The notes: generated by a model not told the origin, from the sequence alone. A stretch of DNA of 64,000 nt from an uncultured Clostridia bacterium (GCA_944392175.1 CALXVT010000003.1:33699-97698); one strand, 5' to 3'. Shown: positions 44,481 to 53,015, counted from the stretch's first letter. Program-made: numbers and translations.

Positions 44481-45497
44481 TTAATTAACCATATTCTTAA
44501 ACTGAGACAATGTAGTTGTTTTGGAAATTCTAACTCTTGGTAATGTATATTTATTTGCTCCAACTTTCACTCTTCCAGCTTTTGTTGTAAATGCCAACTT
44601 ATATCCTGTTTCTTTTAATGCTTCAATTGAGCTTTCATTATATTGACCAAAAGGATAACAAAAAATAGTTGCATTACCACCTAAAGTTTCATTTGATTTG
44701 TTCAAATCTTCTACTATCTTTTCATAATCCCATGAAAGCATAACTCCTTTGCCATCTCTTCCGCCTTGATGCATATTATCAGAATGTGATTCGTAATTAA
44801 CATTTTTTTGTTTTTCTTGTGCTCTATATCCGTACCAAGATGTTATGACAAAAGAAGTTCCGTCAATATTATATTTTTGCAATACTGGAACAGCAAGTTC
44901 AAAAAATGACGCATCACCATCATCAAAAGTTAATACAATACTTTTTTCTGGAAGTATTGTTTTTCCATCTATATATTCTTCAACCTCTTTCCAAGTAGGA
45001 AAATAAAAATTATTTTCAGATAAATATTTAATTTGTTCTTCAAAATCAGAAATATCTATCCAATTATTATCTTTTCCTTTTCCTTTTTCTTTATTTTCGT
45101 CATAAAAAAAATGATACATAAGTACCGGTAACCCTTCTTCTCCTAATGGATTACATACTATAATTTCTTGCTTTTTTTCAGTTGTATTTCCGGCATTGTC
45201 TGATACTCTATATATTAATTCATATGTTCCAATATTGTTTGTATCTACATTACCCTCTACCAAAATTTTATCAGTAATATCACCATCTATATTATCTGTA
45301 GCAGTGGCAGAATCTTGTATGTTTTCTGTTCCAATAGGTACCATTTTTTTATCTTTTCCATTAATTATCAATTGAGGTGGTTCTGAATCATCCACTTTAA
45401 TAATTTGTTCTTTACTATTTTTGTTACTAATTAATATAATTCCTAAAATAATAATTATTACAGCAATAAAAAAAATCACTAAATATCGTTTTTTCAT
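44481..45497 (-). CDS. Membrane-anchored polysaccharide deacetylase with Ig-like domain
   Basis: 338 residues from the ATG after GGGGGATAAA. One N-terminal membrane segment (YLVIFFIAVIIIILGIILI), then a DUF5011-like Ig fold (residues about 45-120: PPQLIINGKDKKMVPIG to GTYELIYRVSDNAGNTT), then a NodB deacetylase: LMYHFF, IVLTFDDGD (catalytic Asp pair), and FCYPFGQYNE. The usual H-x-x-x-H metal site appears as SHSDNMHQGG. It would de-N-acetylate cell wall or exopolysaccharide outside the cell. Confidence 0.9.
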   Translation of the reverse strand: MKKRYLVIFFIAVIIIILGIILISNKNSKEQIIKVDDSEPPQLIINGKDKKMVPIGTENIQDSATATDNIDGDITDKILVEGNVDTNNIGTYELIYRVSDNAGNTTEKKQEIIVCNPLGEEGLPVLMYHFFYDENKEKGKGKDNNWIDISDFEEQIKYLSENNFYFPTWKEVEEYIDGKTILPEKSIVLTFDDGDASFFELAVPVLQKYNIDGTSFVITSWYGYRAQEKQKNVNYESHSDNMHQGGRDGKGVMLSWDYEKIVEDLNKSNETLGGNATIFCYPFGQYNESSIEALKETGYKLAFTTKAGRVKVGANKYTLPRVRISKTTTLSQFKNMVN

Positions 45498-45537
45498 TTT
45501 ATCCCCCAACTACTTTATATTTATATATCTATCTCTT

Positions 45538-46218
45538 TTAATCAAGAGCATTTTTATTATTTCCAAAAATCCTTGCATTTCCTCCAACAACATATATATC
45601 ACCAGAATTATATATAACTGCTTGTGAATCTTGTATTGCATATACTGGAAAAGGATTATCTTTTAATACTCTTTCAAAAAAATTTTCATCCCATTTTTTA
45701 TGATCTTCTCTTAAATAATGTGGAATAATATTAATATTTATAAGATTAAGGCCTTCATTTTCTATTTCATCTAAATTCAATCCATATCTTTCTTTCCAAT
45801 AATCTTTACTTTGTATTTGACTTCCAAGTACAACAGAACCAGCTGAAGTTCCCATAATAACTTTTTTCTCAGCAATTTTCTTTAATAATTCTAGTGTATC
45901 AGTTGCATTAAATAACTTTGGAAGAATCAATTGCTTTCCACCTACTATATATATTAAATCAGCATACATTAATCTATTTTTTATTTCTTCCTTATCATAT
46001 GCTCTAAAATTAACAAAGTCTATATTTCCTCCAATATATTTGGCTATATTGCCTAATTCATCTATAAGCCATCTTTTACTAGCTGTTCCTGAAATAGCAA
46101 CATATGCTTCATTAATTATTGCAATATTTATATCTTCTAATTTTTTCCCTACTAACTTAGATACTTCATCTGCTATTTTATCATTTGTAAATCCTTGTGA
46201 CGCTAATACTAATTTCAT
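45538..46218 (-). CDS. Peptidase S51 / type 1 glutamine amidotransferase-like protein
   Basis: 226 residues from the ATG after AAAGGAGAATTAAT; a TTG six codons upstream is rejected. Nucleophile elbow IMGTSAGSVVLG with the family G-x-S-A-G-S serine, preceded by IYIVGGKQLILPKLF. A C-terminal INIIPHYLRED places the His. Relatives include dipeptidase E (Asp-X peptides) and cyanophycinase. It starts 1 base after the end of the Nudix gene, so the two are co-translated. Confidence 0.85.
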   Translation of the reverse strand: MKLVLASQGFTNDKIADEVSKLVGKKLEDINIAIINEAYVAISGTASKRWLIDELGNIAKYIGGNIDFVNFRAYDKEEIKNRLMYADLIYIVGGKQLILPKLFNATDTLELLKKIAEKKVIMGTSAGSVVLGSQIQSKDYWKERYGLNLDEIENEGLNLININIIPHYLREDHKKWDENFFERVLKDNPFPVYAIQDSQAVIYNSGDIYVVGGNARIFGNNKNALD

Positions 46219-46219
46219 A

Positions 46220-46738
46220 TTAATTCTCCTTTTCAATATATTTTTTATATTCCTTAATAAAAAATTCTAACCAAGAAACCATTTTATTTTCTTTTAATAA
46301 TTTTTCCATTTCTTGTAATGTTACAAATTTTGCATCTACAACTTCTCCATCACTATATTTTATATCATTTAATTTTATATTCTTTTCTAATAGATAAATT
46401 TCTCTAAAACAGTTTCTCTCTTTCCTATTTTGTTTTAGAGTTTTTATATGTTTTAGATTCTCTTTATTAATACTTAATCCAAGTTCTTCTTTTAATTCTC
46501 TAATTACTGCATCATCACTTGTTTCTCCAGCTAAGACACAGCCTCCAGTTGGTTCCCAATAACCTCCGTGCAATTTTTTAGAATTTCTTTGTGTTAACAA
46601 TATTTCGCCTTTTCTATTTATTATCCAGCATTGCACATATAAATAGTACTCATTGTCTGCGAACTTTTGATTTACTTTTCGTTCAACAATTTTACCAGTT
46701 TTTTCTTTATTTTCATTATATACATCTAATTTTCCCAT
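46220..46738 (-). CDS. Nudix hydrolase, IDI/YfcD-like
   Basis: 172 residues. The Nudix box GGCVLAGETSDDAVIRELKEELG is split by typical residues (G-x5-E, R-E-L-x-E-E-L-G). The start MGKLDVYNENKEKTG and ILLTQRNSKKLHGGYWEPT match the subgroup related to isopentenyl-diphosphate isomerase and YfcD, which begins with a D-V-Y-D-E-N-[KR] phrase. Probable metal-dependent nucleoside diphosphate-X hydrolase. It is tightly followed by the S51 peptidase gene. Confidence 0.9.
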   Translation of the reverse strand: MGKLDVYNENKEKTGKIVERKVNQKFADNEYYLYVQCWIINRKGEILLTQRNSKKLHGGYWEPTGGCVLAGETSDDAVIRELKEELGLSINKENLKHIKTLKQNRKERNCFREIYLLEKNIKLNDIKYSDGEVVDAKFVTLQEMEKLLKENKMVSWLEFFIKEYKKYIEKEN

Positions 46739-46782
46739 AAAATCACCACTATTTAAATATATTAATTATTTTTATATGGTAT

Positions 46783-47382
46783 TTAACCTACTATTAATTC
46801 TATTTTTCCTAAATCAAATCCTGTTTTATTAAAATAATCAACTTTTAATTCTTCTATCGATTTTCCCGTTTCTTTCATTTTTTCCTTAAATAAATCTTTA
46901 AGAAGATAATTTTTAAATTCATAATTAGGAGCAATTTTTTTACAATAATACTTGATTTGTTCTTCTTCTCCTTCAATCTCTAACATATTTCCAACTATTG
47001 GCCAATTATCTATTGTAACCTTAATATTATCTTTTTCCCATAATTCTCTAGTCTTTTTTATTTGAAAACATACAGGATAACCTATATCAGAAAAGATTTT
47101 AATATATTTTTCTATATCTGATTTATCAATATTGATATTTAACTCAATTCTTTTTGCTAAATCATCTCTATCCTCAAATTTTCCCTTATATGTAAGTTCT
47201 GCTTTATCATTTTCTATCCTTATCCTTAATTTTCTCATAGAATTGAATATCTCTGCATTTGGAGTATCTAGCATTATATCATGCTGTATAAATTTTCCTT
47301 TATTAATAAATCCCAATTCATTTAAATTATTTTTTATTTCATCAATATTTTCTATTATGGTCCTTGTTTCTATTTCATTCAT
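46783..47382 (-). CDS. CYTH-domain protein (class IV adenylate cyclase/triphosphatase type)
   Basis: 199 residues. The N-terminal NEIETR carries the E-x-E signature of CYTH tunnels; basic and acidic strands follow (MRKLRIRIENDKAELTYKG, AKRIELNINI) and then VTIDNWPIVGNMLEIEGEEE. The fold hydrolyses or cyclises triphosphates with two metal ions. Bacterial versions are thiamine triphosphatases, inorganic triphosphatases or CyaB-type cyclases; this cannot be decided from sequence. ATG follows GGAGGAAGTTAT. Confidence 0.88.
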   Translation of the reverse strand: MNEIETRTIIENIDEIKNNLNELGFINKGKFIQHDIMLDTPNAEIFNSMRKLRIRIENDKAELTYKGKFEDRDDLAKRIELNINIDKSDIEKYIKIFSDIGYPVCFQIKKTRELWEKDNIKVTIDNWPIVGNMLEIEGEEEQIKYYCKKIAPNYEFKNYLLKDLFKEKMKETGKSIEELKVDYFNKTGFDLGKIELIVG

Positions 47383-47566
47383 ATAACTTCCTCCATTTTT
47401 TTAAATTATATCAAAATTATTTTATATATACAATTAAACCTAAAGCATTGTTAAAAATTTTTAACTAGAACAAATTGGAAATCCTTAATATTTTTACTAA
47501 CTATATCCTTTTCTTTGTCTTTCCTTAAATTTATTCTGTACCAATTTTACGTTTTGTGTAAAACTT
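47383..47566. other. Intergenic region
   Basis: AT-rich; contains the upstream region of the CYTH gene and no gene or structure I can identify. It ends at the second dispersed repeat. Confidence 0.4.
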
Positions 47567-47616
47567 TTGGAGTAAAGCGACTCTTATACAATGGTAAAGT
47601 TATACTTTCCTATTAT
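47567..47616 (-). repeat. Second dispersed repeat, copy 2 (inverted)
   Basis: On the minus strand AATAGGAAAGTATAACTT then GAGTCGCTTTACTCCAA, matching 42553-42603 with about nine differences in 50 bases. The hairpin is partly lost. It lies 3' of the 308-residue islet gene. Confidence 0.75.
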
Positions 47617-47625
47617 ATAAAGAAA

Positions 47626-47665
47626 AATGACTTGATATATAATATTTATATCAAGTCATTTTTTA
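47626..47665 (-). terminator. Terminator of the 308-residue islet gene
   Basis: Fourteen-base perfect stem AATGACTTGATATA/TATATCAAGTCATT, T-rich on both sides. Confidence 0.88.
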
Positions 47666-47678
47666 TTATGAAAAACAT

Positions 47679-48605
47679 TTAAAATTGAGATAAAAACCTA
47701 AGTTGTACTTCCAAAGCCCTACTTATTTCAAAAGGACTTTTTTGAATTGCCTCTGCATCAATTAATTGTTCTATCACGGCATATCCATCCCTATTTTTTC
47801 TTTTTCTCCATGCAACAACATAAGCCCGATTATTTTCTATTTTATAATGAACTCTAGCTGTTGCTCTTTTCCATCCCTGTTTTAATATTTGGTTTGGATC
47901 ATCAAATGGATCATCTAGTAAAATCTCCTTTGCATATATTTTATCTCCACATCTTGTAGTGGAAACATATTTTCCGGAAGGAAGTACTCCTTTCCAAAAA
48001 ATTTCACAAAGTCTATCCTGGATTTCCGGAACATATTCATCATTCCAATAAAAATCCCATACGGACCAGCTTAAATGATTAATCTTTCCAAAAGTATTTA
48101 CAAATTTAGTTGTTACATCTTCTAACTTGCATTTTTTTACATTTACAAGTTTTCTTGTAACTATTGTAAATTTGTTTTCTTTTAAAATAGTATCATTATT
48201 TAATTCCTGAAGAATTTTATTAAGATTTCTGAACTTACAATATATAATTATCTCACTTTTGATAACTATTACAACAGGAAACTTTTTTAATAATCCTAAG
48301 CTAGGTTTTACAGCTCCATTTCTTGGAAACAATATATATGTACCAGAAGTATATTCAATTCTATCAAAAGAATTCATTGTTCCGGTATCAACTCTATATG
48401 AACCAATTGGAATTAGATTTTCATATTCTTTAATAAATCCTTTACCAGTTAATCCACTTTTTGAAACATATGTTAACTGACCACCACATATCTTGTGGAT
48501 TTCTTTATAATCCCACCGATAGTCTAAAATCTCATACATTTCCTTGCCAATGTCTCTTAATAAAAGAGAGCTACCTTCTGATTGCCAATTCATTTCAATC
48601 TTCAT
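47679..48605 (-). CDS. Hypothetical islet protein, 308 aa
   Basis: Starts at ATG after TAGGGAAAGGAAAAC. Mixed alpha/beta, soluble, Trp-rich, with wording LDYRWDYKEIHKICGGQLTY, TYILFPRNGAVKPSLG, LSWSVWDFYWNDEYVPEI and RAYVVAWRKRKNRDGYAVIE. Family not recognised. CGG is used at least twice (TAT CGG TGG, AAT CGG GCT). It has a leader with two hairpins (GTGAGATA/TATTTCAC, AGCC/GGCT), its own promoter and terminator, and the second dispersed repeat at its 3' end. Confidence 0.72.
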   Translation of the reverse strand: MKIEMNWQSEGSSLLLRDIGKEMYEILDYRWDYKEIHKICGGQLTYVSKSGLTGKGFIKEYENLIPIGSYRVDTGTMNSFDRIEYTSGTYILFPRNGAVKPSLGLLKKFPVVIVIKSEIIIYCKFRNLNKILQELNNDTILKENKFTIVTRKLVNVKKCKLEDVTTKFVNTFGKINHLSWSVWDFYWNDEYVPEIQDRLCEIFWKGVLPSGKYVSTTRCGDKIYAKEILLDDPFDDPNQILKQGWKRATARVHYKIENNRAYVVAWRKRKNRDGYAVIEQLIDAEAIQKSPFEISRALEVQLRFLSQF

Positions 48606-48712
48606 GTTTTCCTTTCCCTACAGCCATTTATGGCTTTTGTTCCCAATGAGTGAAATAAAAAATATCTCACTTTGCATCATATGCTGGGCATTATATATTT
48701 TTTATGTAAAAA

Positions 48713-48741
48713 ATTATAGCACAATTTATTATTATTTTCAA
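48713..48741 (-). promoter_or_regulatory. Promoter of the 308-residue islet gene
   Basis: TTGAAA (48736-48741), 17-base spacer, TATAAT (48713-48718). TTTACATAA lies directly upstream of the -35 and again just after the -10. Confidence 0.75.
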
Positions 48742-49292
48742 TTATGTAAATTTAGTTGTTGCCATTTTTTTATTTCATCTTTAAGATTTATATTTGAAAA
48801 ATCTTCAATAAAATTTATTATCTTATCTAACTTCAAATATTTTGGTACTCCTACATTATAAGCTACAAATTTATTAATATTTATAATATAAGTTATTTTA
48901 TATTTATCTTCTAAATCTTTGTTTATACAATCATAATCATAATAAAATTTATCATTATTTTTTATAACATCTAATAATTCTTTATTAAAATACTTAGTAT
49001 AAAAATAATAATCTGTTAGCAAATGTAATAAATAACCTTTATAAAAGTCCTTTTTTAAATCCGTATTAGAATCAATTAAAAATTTTTCTATATGGCAATC
49101 AAAATTTCCATCATTATTATTTCCCATTATTCCATAATGAGTTTTTACTTTATTCTTACAAATATCCGTAAAATCTTCATTCGTATCAGGTCTTATAGTT
49201 CCTTTATAGAATTCTATTTCATTTTTTATCTCATTTTTATGTTTTTCAACATATTTTTTAGCAACTGCTAAATGTATTGTAAATCCAGGCAT
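48738..49292 (-). CDS. Zinc-dependent phospholipase C-like protein (paralogue)
   Basis: 184 residues from the ATG after AAGGAGGATAGT; an earlier possible start 12 codons upstream is rejected. MPGFTIHLAVAKKYVEKH, GTIRPDTNE, KTHYGIMG and KGYLLHLLTDYYFY line up with MANLLMHLYIGQEYYKKH, GSLAPD, KAHYG and RAYFLHLITDALFY of the protein at 43754, preserving all His/Asp ligands. Both may be cytoplasmic phosphodiesterases of unknown substrate. Its end overlaps the -35 region of the next islet promoter by a few bases. Confidence 0.72.
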   Translation of the reverse strand: MPGFTIHLAVAKKYVEKHKNEIKNEIEFYKGTIRPDTNEDFTDICKNKVKTHYGIMGNNNDGNFDCHIEKFLIDSNTDLKKDFYKGYLLHLLTDYYFYTKYFNKELLDVIKNNDKFYYDYDCINKDLEDKYKITYIININKFVAYNVGVPKYLKLDKIINFIEDFSNINLKDEIKKWQQLNLHN

Positions 49293-49451
49293 ACTATCCT
49301 CCTTATATATCTTGTCGATTTTTGTCATTAATTTTTTATTGTACCTTTACAGATTTCGACAGTATTTTTAATTTATTCTTTATATACTAATTTAAATTTA
49401 TTTAATTTATTACTACAATATATAATTCATAGTAGCAAAGGAGATTCAATA

Positions 49452-49640
49452 ATGTCAATTAGATATTTATATGAACTAACAAATGCATCAACAAGTGATA
49501 CAATCAGAGCAAGACTTGAAAAAAGCGACATTGCTTTTTTAAAAAAGCATAAAATTCCATTTTCATCGCAAACAGATGAGGCCGGAAATTTATTTTCTGT
49601 AAACAGCAAAAAACTAAGAGATAAATTTTGTAACCGTTAA
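49452..49640 (+). CDS. Small hypothetical islet protein, 62 aa
   Basis: ATG after AAAGGAGATTCAATA. It is a compact helical protein (SIRYLYELTNASTSDTIRAR, LEKSDIAFLKKHKI, SKKLRDKFC) with more balanced codon use than native genes. The helix-turn-helix-sized layout may indicate a small DNA-binding protein, but no motif is decisive. It is single, on the plus strand, with a TATAAT-like -10 around 49420. Confidence 0.6.
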   Translation: MSIRYLYELTNASTSDTIRARLEKSDIAFLKKHKIPFSSQTDEAGNLFSVNSKKLRDKFCNR

Positions 49641-49708
49641 TTAACAGATATATTGTAGTAATTAATTATTAAATTCACCTTTGAAGAATAATTTTCCGAG
49701 GTAACTAA

Positions 49709-49749
49709 AAAACTGTAGCATATACTTACTAAGTATAAACTACAGTTTA
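49709..49749 (-). terminator. Terminator of the LPYTG-protein gene
   Basis: Outer stem AAACTGTAG/CTACAGTTT and inner stem TATACTT/AAGTATA; on the minus strand it is followed by TTTTTTAG. Confidence 0.85.
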
Positions 49750-49767
49750 TTTAGTTATTAACATTAT

Positions 49768-50577
49768 CTATTCAAATTTTTTATATTTTAAATACCCAAA
49801 TACTGCAGTTGCTATAATTAGCACAATTGCTCCAACTATTATATAATTCCATCCTGTATAAGGTAATTTACCTGGTGCTACAGTATCATCTTTTGAAGAA
49901 TTATTATTGTTTCCTTGATTTTGGTCATTACTTGAATTTTGATTATCTCCTTGATTTTGGCTATCATTTGGATTATTATTGTCTCCTTGGTTTTGATTGT
50001 CTCCTTGGTTTTGATCATCGCTTGGATTTTGATTGTCTCCTTGATTTTGATCATCACTTGGATTTTGGTCATCTCCTTGGTTTTGGTCGTCACTTGGATT
50101 TTGGTTATCTCCAGGTAATGAACCTATCGTATAATTTACAGGTATATTTCCATAATTTTCTGTATATCCATTATCACCATTTACTACTATATTTTGTAAA
50201 TTAAATGTACCAGAACTATTAGATGATGTTGTTCTTAACATAATTGTGATTGTTCCAATCTCAGTATTAGCTGTTGACTTATCAGTAGAAAAAACTATTT
50301 CGTTTAATGTACTATCTACATGCCAATTATTAATACTTTGAGTAGTAACTGCTATAATATCTTCTGCTTTATAATTTAATTGTATATTTATTGTTAAATT
50401 AGAACCTTCAGAAACTCCTTCAAAGTTTCCTGTATAAACTTTTACAGATACTTGATCAGTTTCTGTTTGACTTGTTTCAAATCTTAAATTAATGCTGTTA
50501 CCAGCAGCATGTACATTAATAGATAAAAATGATAAACATAATAATATAATTACTAATATAGACACGACTTTCTTCAT
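49768..50577 (-). CDS. Secreted cohesin-like protein with Asp/Gln/Asn repeats and LPYTG wall anchor
   Basis: 269 residues. A signal peptide (VVSILVIILLCLSFLSINVHAA) is followed by a cohesin/dockerin-partner-like beta domain (about 27-150: GSNLTINIQLNYKAEDIIAVTTQS type wording, FSTDKSTANTEIGTITIML), then about 70 residues of degenerate D-D-Q-N-Q-G / D-N-Q-N-P-S repeats, then KLPYTGW, a membrane segment and KYKKFE. LPYTG fits a sortase recognition site. The product would be tethered to peptidoglycan and hold the beta domain away from the surface. The repeat DNA is a target for copy-number change. Confidence 0.88.
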   Translation of the reverse strand: MKKVVSILVIILLCLSFLSINVHAAGNSINLRFETSQTETDQVSVKVYTGNFEGVSEGSNLTINIQLNYKAEDIIAVTTQSINNWHVDSTLNEIVFSTDKSTANTEIGTITIMLRTTSSNSSGTFNLQNIVVNGDNGYTENYGNIPVNYTIGSLPGDNQNPSDDQNQGDDQNPSDDQNQGDNQNPSDDQNQGDNQNQGDNNNPNDSQNQGDNQNSSNDQNQGNNNNSSKDDTVAPGKLPYTGWNYIIVGAIVLIIATAVFGYLKYKKFE

Positions 50578-50603
50578 TATAATTTCTCCTTTTATTTAAA
50601 TTT

Positions 50604-50846
50604 CTATGAATTATCAACCATTCTAGTTAAAATATCCTTAACCTCATTTGAATCTTTAACTAATTCAAATCTTGATTTCGGATAATCATATTTCATCATA
50701 AGTATTTCCGTATAATCATTAACCATTTTTCCAGATATATTTAATAATAAAAAATACTCTTCATTCTTCATAAGTACATTATCACAAATTAAATACTCGC
50801 TATCATCATTTAATCTTATAATTTTCCCTCTTTTATAATCCTTCAT
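50604..50846 (-). CDS. Hypothetical small protein, 80 aa
   Basis: 80 residues from the ATG after GAGGAGAGATAAT; the GTG five codons earlier lies in the site. Small all-beta-looking protein (GKIIRLNDDSEYLICDN, EYFLLLNIS, KSRFELVKD). It resembles in style small proteins of the DUF1292 type, but I am not certain. It is the last gene of the four-gene unknown operon and starts 1 base after the end of the preceding one. Confidence 0.7.
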   Translation of the reverse strand: MKDYKRGKIIRLNDDSEYLICDNVLMKNEEYFLLLNISGKMVNDYTEILMMKYDYPKSRFELVKDSNEVKDILTRMVDNS

Positions 50847-50847
50847 A

Positions 50848-52195
50848 TTATCTCTCCTCACTATTATACTCTTCTAATTCATTTGCTTGAACAGTATAAT
50901 GATCTTCAAAAAAACTATCATTTATTTCTTCGATATCTTTTCCTTTTTCTTTTCCATCTTTATAAGATTTGATATATGTTTTTATTTCTTGAGTATTAAA
51001 TCCATTTCCGTATTTTTCTACAAAATTTTCATATTGAGTAAATATCTCGTCATATGTTTCTATTTCATTTTGATCCATTTCTTCGATTCCTGTCACATAT
51101 GCATTAAAATATTGCTCATAGTTTTCTATTTTATCTAGATCTACAGAATTAAAATGTTCTGCTATCATACTATTTTTTGCCTTTTCTAAATTTGCTTCAT
51201 CTATTCTATTTTGATATTCATCTAACATTATTTTTGCAGACTCTAATTCTATTTCATGACCTTCTTTATCATATCCTAAATCCATATGTTTTTGCACTAA
51301 TTCCATATTTGTTGTACGTGCTTCTACAATATCTTGTAATACTTCTAGTTGTACATCTAATAATTGGTTATTTATATCAACTTGAGCTAATACATATTCA
51401 TTTTTTTTGCTATTACTTGAATTTTCATCTACTTCATCATGTGCATCAACCAAAGCTGCTTGTTCTTCTATAGTTTCAATTTCTTTCATATAATCATTTG
51501 TAGCATCTTCCATTTCGACTCTAACTTCTTCAGGATACTCTTGTCCTATTAATTCGGATTCAATTATATTGTCAGAATTGATACCTTTTAGTGAATCTGA
51601 AACAAGTGATCTATTATCTTTAACCAAATCCAAATTGTCAATCAAAGAATCATCTATTTCATCTTCTATTGGTTCTTTTCCTATTTCTGTTATAATATAT
51701 GTTTTGTCGCCATCTGTTAACTCTTCTTGTTTATTGCCAAATGTAAGTCCCATTCCGAAAACCTAATGCAACAAAACCCGCAGAAAGTATAATATTTCTT
51801 ATTTTTTTCTTGACATCATTTACCGGTTCCGTTTTTACTACTGTTTGCTCCTTTTTGTCATTTTCAACTTTTTCCCCTGATTCAGGCACTACTATAACAG
51901 GTACTGGCTCTTTATATGCTTCTGCATTTTTCACTAAAACTTCAGTAATTTTATCTATTGTTTTAGCACTATCTATAACATATTCTCCTTCAACTTCTTC
52001 TACCATATCTGTTTTTACTGCAATAGCACCTTGTCTATTATTTTTTACATTAACAGAAAGCATGTTAGCTGTTTTTAAATCTCTTTCTATTGATACAGTT
52101 CGTACCTCTTTTAATGCCTTTGATAAACTTTGTTTTATTTTTTCACGAGTAAACAAAAGTTTATCTTTATTCTCCTTATTTTCTTCTGTAGCCAT
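50848..52195 (-). CDS. Hypothetical single-pass membrane protein needing a +1 frameshift (TTT CGG)
   Basis: Two frames join into one 448-residue product. The upstream frame (52195-51731) would stop after 154 residues with an incongruous tail RNGTYIWQ; the downstream frame (51753-50848) lacks a good ribosome site. A +1 shift at TTT-CGG (51755-51760) gives ...SAGFVALGF-GMGLTFGNKQEE..., completing a Gly-rich transmembrane helix that the zero frame cuts in half. Before it is a cytoplasmic domain (TREKIKQSLSKALKEVRTV) and a Pro/Val/Lys linker; after it a long acidic helical domain. An assembly indel or reinitiation at the internal ATG cannot be excluded. Confidence 0.72.
51754..51763 (-). other. 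Candidate +1 frameshift site GGT TTT CGG A
   Basis: Zero frame GGT TTT CGG AAT; shifted frame TTC GGA ATG. Phe-tRNA at TTT can slip to TTC with full pairing. CGG is otherwise absent from native genes of the window. Confidence 0.65.
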
Positions 52196-52204
52196 TTTCC
52201 CCTC

Positions 52205-53003
52205 CTATATTTTTTCTACTTTAACTTTTATTTCTTCAATACCTAATTCTGTTTTTATAAATTTACAAATTTCATTTTGTTTTCCAGTATTTTTAAATAT
52301 ACCGAAGCTGTTTTGATTTACTTTCATTATCAAATTTATGTTCCAATTTCTTAACATATTTTTCTTCACCTAAAAAATATGTTTCTTCATTTGGACAAAG
52401 TACTAATAAATTATCATCATCAAAATTTCTATCAACAATTGTTTCTATTTTATTATGTGGTAATTTAATTACTGAAAAATTTCCATCTAATATCTCTCTT
52501 TTATTCTGCAAGGCTCTGACTGTTTCTGCTTCTTGACTTATTTGTATTCCTTTAGCTTGTCTATCTCTAATTTGTATATATGTTAGTATTTTATTTCCAT
52601 AATCACCAATTTCTAATTTGTCTGCTAATTTATATACTCCATCTTTTCCTTCTTTTAAATATGAACTTATAAATTGCTGATCTAATGATAGTTTTACATC
52701 TAATAGTTCAGAAATAACATCCAAACTAGATAATTTTCCTTTTTCTGTATCCATTGATGATGTAATATTATATGTATCTACACCTAATAATCTATCACTA
52801 ACTCCAATTCCATAAATTTTTGAACCTTCTTTAGATTTTCTTCTTATTAAATTTTGTATTGCTGGTCTTAAATTTCTCCAAGAAACACCTTGAACTCTTG
52901 AAGCAAAAATACAATTTTCATCTTGTTTATCTAGTATTTTAATAGTTTCATTTGTTTCTAAATCATTACCACAGCAAATCCACACTCTTCCATTGTTTTC
53001 CAT
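52205..53003 (-). CDS. Hypothetical protein needing a +1 frameshift (CTT CGG)
   Basis: The zero frame gives 236 residues ending QLRYI. A +1 shift at CTT-CGG (52302-52307) instead continues GIFKNTGKQNEICKFIKTEL and GIEEIKVKVEKI, 265 residues in all, and stops just before the ribosome site of the next gene, as expected in this compact operon. The N terminus is RVWICCGNDLETNE, followed by RVQGVSWRNLRPAIQNLIRRKSKEGS and a helical middle; no family recognised. Alternatively the tail could be a separate 40-residue frame starting at an ATG at 52325, but that lacks a ribosome site. ATG follows AGGAGCGGACC. Confidence 0.7.
52301..52310 (-). other. Candidate +1 frameshift site CAG CTT CGG T
   Basis: Zero frame CAG CTT CGG TAT; shifted frame TTC GGT ATA. 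Leu-tRNA with a GAG or UAG anticodon can re-pair at TTC by G-U and A-U contacts, the same slip as in prfB. Confidence 0.62.
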
Positions 53004-53015
53004 GGTCCGCTCCTA

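Noticed and set aside
43754..44563. Long version of the phospholipase C-like gene starting at 44563
   Set aside because: It overlaps the deacetylase end, adds a non-homologous stretch and lacks a ribosome site; the ATG at 44398 has a perfect one and matches the paralogue.
49768..50110. Possible CRISPR or tandem repeat array
   Set aside because: The repeats are in-frame 18-bp-scale coding repeats, not separated by unique spacers.
49827..50204. Open frames opposite and within the LPYTG repeat region
   Set aside because: They are by-products of the repetitive Asp/Gln/Asn coding DNA; composition is Leu/Tyr/His or Lys/Ile/Thr only and no start signals exist.
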